This document shows positions 60,644-64,000 of a stretch of 64,000 bases of DNA, piece by piece; the first letter of the stretch is position 1, and each line of letters begins with the position of its first letter. The stretch comes from Psychrobacter aestuarii (GTDB lineage Bacteria; Pseudomonadota; Gammaproteobacteria; Pseudomonadales; Moraxellaceae). The stretch is taken from positions 496,001 through 560,000 of the forward strand of contig NZ_CAJGYT010000001.1 in assembly GCF_904846035.1 (NCBI RefSeq), read 5' to 3'. The notes under the pieces were generated by a model. It did no database searches and was not told where the DNA came from. It saw nothing but the letters and a program-made list of their open reading frames with translations. The position numbers were made by a program, and so were the translations under genes.

Positions 60644-60959
60644 CTTGTTACACCCTTTTTTAGCTTTGTCTGTCTGATAATAGACAGACCACCCTTTTGA
60701 AATCGACTGGGCGAGTGTCAGACCCCGCGACCCACAGCAGGGGGTTGAAAACATACTGTCGTGGCTGCCGCGCGTTGTGGGCAGGCGCATTTTTTACCAC
60801 TTATGCCCCGCACATGGCACTTGGCACAATGTACCATTTAGACCTTAGCACCAGACACTGACAGTCGGTTTCAATCTTATTTTCTGGCGGTATGGCTTGG
60901 ATGCTTTGCCGCCCCTTTATTGATAATAATTTTAATATTTTCAGGACGCTTTTATTGTT
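60644..60959 (+). ncRNA. Structured 316-bp gap in the rtc locus (candidate noncoding RNA)
   Basis: No protein frame of note. A perfect 8-bp hairpin, gtctgtct/agacagac (60668-60675 with 60682-60689, six-base loop), comes first. Then cccacagc (60731-60738) pairs with gttgtggg (60774-60781), closed further by gcg/cgc, and is followed by TTTTTT (60790-60795). A third hairpin, ggcgg/ccgcc, lies near 60886-60913. RNA ligands such as Y-like RNAs are known beside rtc genes in other bacteria, but no such consensus is recognised here; the noncoding-RNA reading is inference. Confidence 0.4.
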
Positions 60960-62105
60960 ATGAAACTGATGCAATCGCGATTTTATAAGCCGCGCAAGAT
61001 TTTGAGTATTGAGGGCGACGGCGCAGAAGTCAAAGTCATTGATGACGAATATTATTATCGCAGCAGATCCAACCCTTTTGAGTCTGTGCTGGACAATATT
61101 TTGTCAGGCATTTATCTGTCCAATAGTGAGCTGGTGATTAGCGAGCATCACTTACAGGACTTTGAGCGCTGCACGGATTTTTATTCTGTAAAATACAACA
61201 AGAACACCAACCAAAGCTACGCCTCTGAGCTGTGCTACTTTCACCCGACGCTAGAGATTTTTGTGCTCGCAGACACCAATCTGTCGGACGAATATGACAA
61301 GCATATTATGGAAGATGGCTTGCTGCGCGTGAGCAATGTCTATTACGAGTCAAGCAATCCCGACGCGCCAGCCAATATCGAAACGCTGCTGGCAACCTAC
61401 TTGCAAAAGTACCAATCCAATGACGCCAAAGTGTCTATTTTGCTCAAAGACACCGACGGGCTGGTGTTTAAAACGCAACGTATCAAGCCGCGTCCGATAG
61501 ACCTTGAGCTGATGTATAACGACGACTTTTTGCCCGTGCATAAGCATATCAAAGACAGGCTGACCCATCACAGCAAAGGCGTATTGTTGCTACACGGCGT
61601 GGCAGGCTCAGGCAAGACCAACTATATCAAATGGCTGACCGCACAAGTGCCAAACAAGCAGTTCGTCTTTGTGCCGACCAATATGATTAACTCCTTGACC
61701 GACCCTGGGTTTATGTCGCTACTGATTGACAATAAAAACGCCATTTTGGTGCTCGAAGATTGCGAAAACTATATTGCTGAGCGTACCGTCGATGACGTCA
61801 ATACCGATGTGGTGGCGTCGATTTTGAATATCGCCGACGGCATGCTGTCAGATATTTTGGAGTGTCAGTTTATCTGCACCTTTAACTCCGACCTCTCCAA
61901 AGTCGATAGCGCGCTGCTGCGTAAAGGGCGCTTGATTGCCGAATATCAATTTGCGCCACTGACGACCGACAAAGCCAATGCTTACTTGCGCTCTATCGGG
62001 CATGAGCAGCGCGTCTCTGTCCCCGCGACACTCGCCGAGCTAACCAATATGGACGAAAACAGCTATAAAGCGGTGGTCAAAGAAACCAAAATCGGCTTTG
62101 TTTAA
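60960..62105 (+). CDS. AAA-family ATPase of the rtc locus
   Basis: 381 residues. Residues 1-200 form an unrecognised domain rich in Tyr and acidic residues. The AAA module follows with Walker A GVAGSGKT (213-220), Walker B AILVLEDCE (261-269), sensor-like FICTFNSDLSKVD and the arginine-finger-like LLRKGRLIAEYQF, as in BCS1/FtsH-like single-ring AAA proteins. No membrane segment. It lies between the structured gap and rtcA, 48 bases from the latter, so a role in RNA repair is suggested by position only. Confidence 0.75.
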   Translation: MKLMQSRFYKPRKILSIEGDGAEVKVIDDEYYYRSRSNPFESVLDNILSGIYLSNSELVISEHHLQDFERCTDFYSVKYNKNTNQSYASELCYFHPTLEIFVLADTNLSDEYDKHIMEDGLLRVSNVYYESSNPDAPANIETLLATYLQKYQSNDAKVSILLKDTDGLVFKTQRIKPRPIDLELMYNDDFLPVHKHIKDRLTHHSKGVLLLHGVAGSGKTNYIKWLTAQVPNKQFVFVPTNMINSLTDPGFMSLLIDNKNAILVLEDCENYIAERTVDDVNTDVVASILNIADGMLSDILECQFICTFNSDLSKVDSALLRKGRLIAEYQFAPLTTDKANAYLRSIGHEQRVSVPATLAELTNMDENSYKAVVKETKIGFV

Positions 62106-62153
62106 GCTCATAAAAATTTAAGTCATTAAAAACATATAAAAAGGCGCAGTATC

Positions 62154-63311
62154 ATGCCCAAAATAAAACCCTTAACCATTGACGGCAGCACAGGCGAAGG
62201 CGGCGGACAAATCGTGCGCAGCGCCCTCACCTTGTCCATGCTGACAGGCACGCCGATTCAGGTGCGTCGTATCCGCGCAGGTCGCGCCAAGTCAGGACTG
62301 ATGCGCCAGCATCTGATGTGTGTGCAGGCGGCACAGGCGATTTGTAATGCCGAGGTTTCAGGCGCGGCGCTTGGCAGCGATGCCTTTAGCTTTACGCCGC
62401 AAGCGGTGCGCGCAGGCGATTATCATTTTGATATTGGCTCGGCGGGCAGCACCAGTCTGGTACTGCAAACGATTTTGCCCGCGCTACTGTTTGCAGAAAG
62501 CCAAAATGCAAACAATCAGGATGCTGACAATAAGCACAGCGACGCCTCATCGACCGTAACCATCATCGGCGGCACACACAATCCCTTAGCACCGACCACC
62601 GACTTTTTGCAGCACGCCTTTGTACCGCTACTTGCCAAGCTCGGCATGCAGGTGGAGATTGAATGCTTGCAAGCGGGCTTTGCCCCTATCGGCGGCGGTG
62701 CGATTACCGCCCGCATCACGCCCTTTTTGCGTCGGGCAGGGATGCCGCAATTTAACTTAACCGAGCGCGGTGCATTACAAAGTATTGTACTGTGCGCGAG
62801 CGTTTTAAACTTAGACTACAGCATTTGTACCCGTGAGCTTACCAGTGCCAAGGCGTCATTACTCGAGGCTAATATTGATGAAGTGCTGATGAATACGCAA
62901 AGCAAACGGCTGAATGGCATTGGTGAAGGCAATACCTGCTTTGCCATCGTCACGCACCAGCTTGGCGATAAAAATGAGTCTAAAACGACTGCTAAGACAA
63001 GCAACAGAACAGACACTCACCAAGAAGTCTTTAGCCTGCTTGGAGAAAAGCGCAGCTTGGCAGAAAATATCGGCAAGCGCTTGGCGGGACACATCAGGCG
63101 CTATCTGTATGATACGGATGCGCTGCTTGATGAGTATCTGACCGACCAGCTGTTATTGCCTTTGGCGCTGGCGGGTGGCGGCGCGTTTACGGCGCGTGTG
63201 ATGAGCGAGCACAGCAAAACCCAAGCGTGGCTGATTGCGCAGTTTTTACCTGTTGAGATTCGTTTTGATAGCAGTGGCGATCACGGTATTTTGGTACAGG
63301 TGATTTGCTAA
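62154..63311 (+). CDS. rtcA: RNA 3'-terminal phosphate cyclase
   Basis: 385 residues, longer than E. coli RtcA (about 340) because of polar inserts near residues 120-140 and 275-300. The N-terminal signature is DGSTGEGGGQIVRSALTLSMLTG (about 8-30), then IRAGRAKSGLMRQHL, DIGSAGSTSLVLQT and GFAPIGGGAITARI. The C-terminal His in SEHSKTQAW aligns with the adenylylated His of E. coli RtcA. It converts RNA 3'-phosphate to 2',3'-cyclic phosphate with ATP, giving substrates RtcB can use. Confidence 0.95.
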   Translation: MPKIKPLTIDGSTGEGGGQIVRSALTLSMLTGTPIQVRRIRAGRAKSGLMRQHLMCVQAAQAICNAEVSGAALGSDAFSFTPQAVRAGDYHFDIGSAGSTSLVLQTILPALLFAESQNANNQDADNKHSDASSTVTIIGGTHNPLAPTTDFLQHAFVPLLAKLGMQVEIECLQAGFAPIGGGAITARITPFLRRAGMPQFNLTERGALQSIVLCASVLNLDYSICTRELTSAKASLLEANIDEVLMNTQSKRLNGIGEGNTCFAIVTHQLGDKNESKTTAKTSNRTDTHQEVFSLLGEKRSLAENIGKRLAGHIRRYLYDTDALLDEYLTDQLLLPLALAGGGAFTARVMSEHSKTQAWLIAQFLPVEIRFDSSGDHGILVQVIC

Positions 63312-63487
63312 GTTTTGGCACATCGCCAATTATCGACAAGATATAAACGTATAATCGCTAACAGCGCATCGCTACTGAGCGATAGCTGCCCGACTATAAT
63401 TACCCAACCATCGTTAGCAAGCCGTTACGTAATTTGTTCATGGCCCATGCTATGATAATCGCTTTACAGACGCGCTGCGCTGATGAT

Positions 63488-63512
63488 ATTGCCAATTTAA
63501 GTGATTGGCAAT
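63488..63512. other. Perfect 9-bp hairpin downstream of rtcA
   Basis: attgccaat (63488-63496) and attggcaat (63504-63512) enclose a seven-base loop. The T-run after it is broken, so it is a weak terminator or a protein site. The rest of the 274-bp rtcA-gltS gap shows only a small atcgct/agcgat hairpin near 63370. Confidence 0.4.
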
Positions 63513-63585
63513 GTCATTATTTTCATCTGCTTTCGGGCAGGATTGCCGCGTTATCACCTTTATTTTTTTATCGTTGAGCGCTGCT

Positions 63586-64000
63586 ATGCCCCAAACGCAA
63601 CCCCATCATCACAACAGCTCCAAACCAAAACCCAAAAAACCTTTGCCCTACGCGGTCGGCTTATTGCTGCGTTATAGTACCTTTGCCGCCTCCATCTGTC
63701 TGCTGGGCGCGGGTATCTTACTCATGCATTGGTCGCTGATTATTATCGGCGGACTTGCCACAGCGCTCGGCATTTATGATTTGTTTCAAACCAAGCACTC
63801 CATCCTGAGCAATTATCCTGTTGCAGGGCATTTGCGCTTTTTGTTTGAAGATTTTCGCCCTGAGATTCGCCAATATTTTTTAGAAGATGAAAAAGAAAAA
63901 GTCCCGTTTTCGCGCCAGCAGCGCACTTTGGTGTACCAACGCGCCAAAAACATCAGTGATACCAACGCCTTTGGCACGCTCGATGACTTGTACAAGCAAG
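63586..64000 (+). CDS. FMN-binding glutamate synthase-family protein, N-terminal part (cut by window edge)
   Basis: An ATG at 63586 opens a frame running through the right edge for 138 residues. A His/Lys/Pro-rich N-terminus is followed by two hydrophobic helices (about 28-70), then KHSILSNYPVAGHLRFLFEDFRPEIRQYF and PFSRQQRTLVYQRAKNISDTNAFGT. This is the characteristic lead of the membrane-anchored relatives of the glutamate synthase central/FMN domain; the catalytic barrel lies beyond the window. Function of these stand-alone forms is not settled. Confidence 0.85.
   Translation, partial: MPQTQPHHHNSSKPKPKKPLPYAVGLLLRYSTFAASICLLGAGILLMHWSLIIIGGLATALGIYDLFQTKHSILSNYPVAGHLRFLFEDFRPEIRQYFLEDEKEKVPFSRQQRTLVYQRAKNISDTNAFGTLDDLYKQ

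Noticed and set aside
60721-60760. A tRNA or tRNA-like T-arm suggested by ggggttgaaaac
   Set aside because: The T-loop consensus GGTTCRA is not met and no acceptor stem or anticodon arm could be built around it.
1-64000. CRISPR array, prophage, integrase, transposase, tRNA or rRNA genes
   Set aside because: No regularly spaced repeats, phage structural genes, DDE or tyrosine recombinase proteins, or RNA gene signatures were seen. The three-copy palindrome is too sparse and too unlike CRISPR repeats.

Overview
The window looks like chromosome of a gammaproteobacterium of the Moraxellaceae, most likely Psychrobacter. This rests on gene content and layout: an RnfB-like protein next to nth, metK followed by a DUF3144 gene, carA-carB-greA in order, many short-chain carbon catabolic modules and moderate GC. 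I could not run a search, so genus level is inference. No rRNA, tRNA, CRISPR array, prophage or transposase gene was recognised.

Layout. 0-23 kb is mostly housekeeping: an EamA exporter fragment with a divergent LysR gene, rnfB-like/nth, metK with a strongly structured leader, a BCCT transporter, a PQQ-type sugar dehydrogenase lipoprotein, clpB behind a sigma-32-like promoter, topoisomerase IB, ppnP, prfB with its programmed +1 frameshift, a HAD phosphatase, a gamma carbonic anhydrase, a PAP2 phosphatase, and carA-carB-greA with a leader peptide and several RNA hairpins. 23-29 kb is accessory: a Thr/Pro/Val-rich exported protein, an AT-rich islet of three orphan genes partly bounded by a 25-bp direct repeat, a radical-SAM/DUF4130 pair of the putative DNA repair or modification type, and a glycosyltransferase.

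29-46 kb is a polyamine catabolic region. AguA and AguB turn agmatine into putrescine. PuuA, PuuB, an aldehyde dehydrogenase and PuuD take putrescine to GABA. GabT and GabD take GABA to succinate. An NhaC-type carrier, an APC permease, a PuuR-type repressor, an IclR regulator and an acetylpolyamine amidohydrolase-like enzyme sit with them. Two sites resembling the E. coli PuuR box lie at the puuD/puuA and gabD/iclR divergent promoters. 46-54 kb holds a glutaryl-CoA module (CoA-transferase, GcdH, IclR regulator) and a lactate module (lldP-dld with a divergent LysR gene).

54-63 kb holds a HAD dehalogenase-like gene, an orphan Hint-domain protein lacking its catalytic cysteine, and an enlarged RNA-repair (rtc) locus. 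There RtcR is encoded opposite rtcB, and rtcB has a sigma-54 promoter preceded by tandem repeats. Between rtcB and rtcA lie a DIP1984-family gene, a 316-bp structured gap and an unusual AAA ATPase gene. The right edge cuts an FMN-binding glutamate synthase-like gene.

The most interesting unexplained items are a three-copy dispersed repeat whose hairpin arms covary, the metK leader RNA, the radical-SAM/DUF4130 pair, and the rtc locus with its structured gap and AAA protein.
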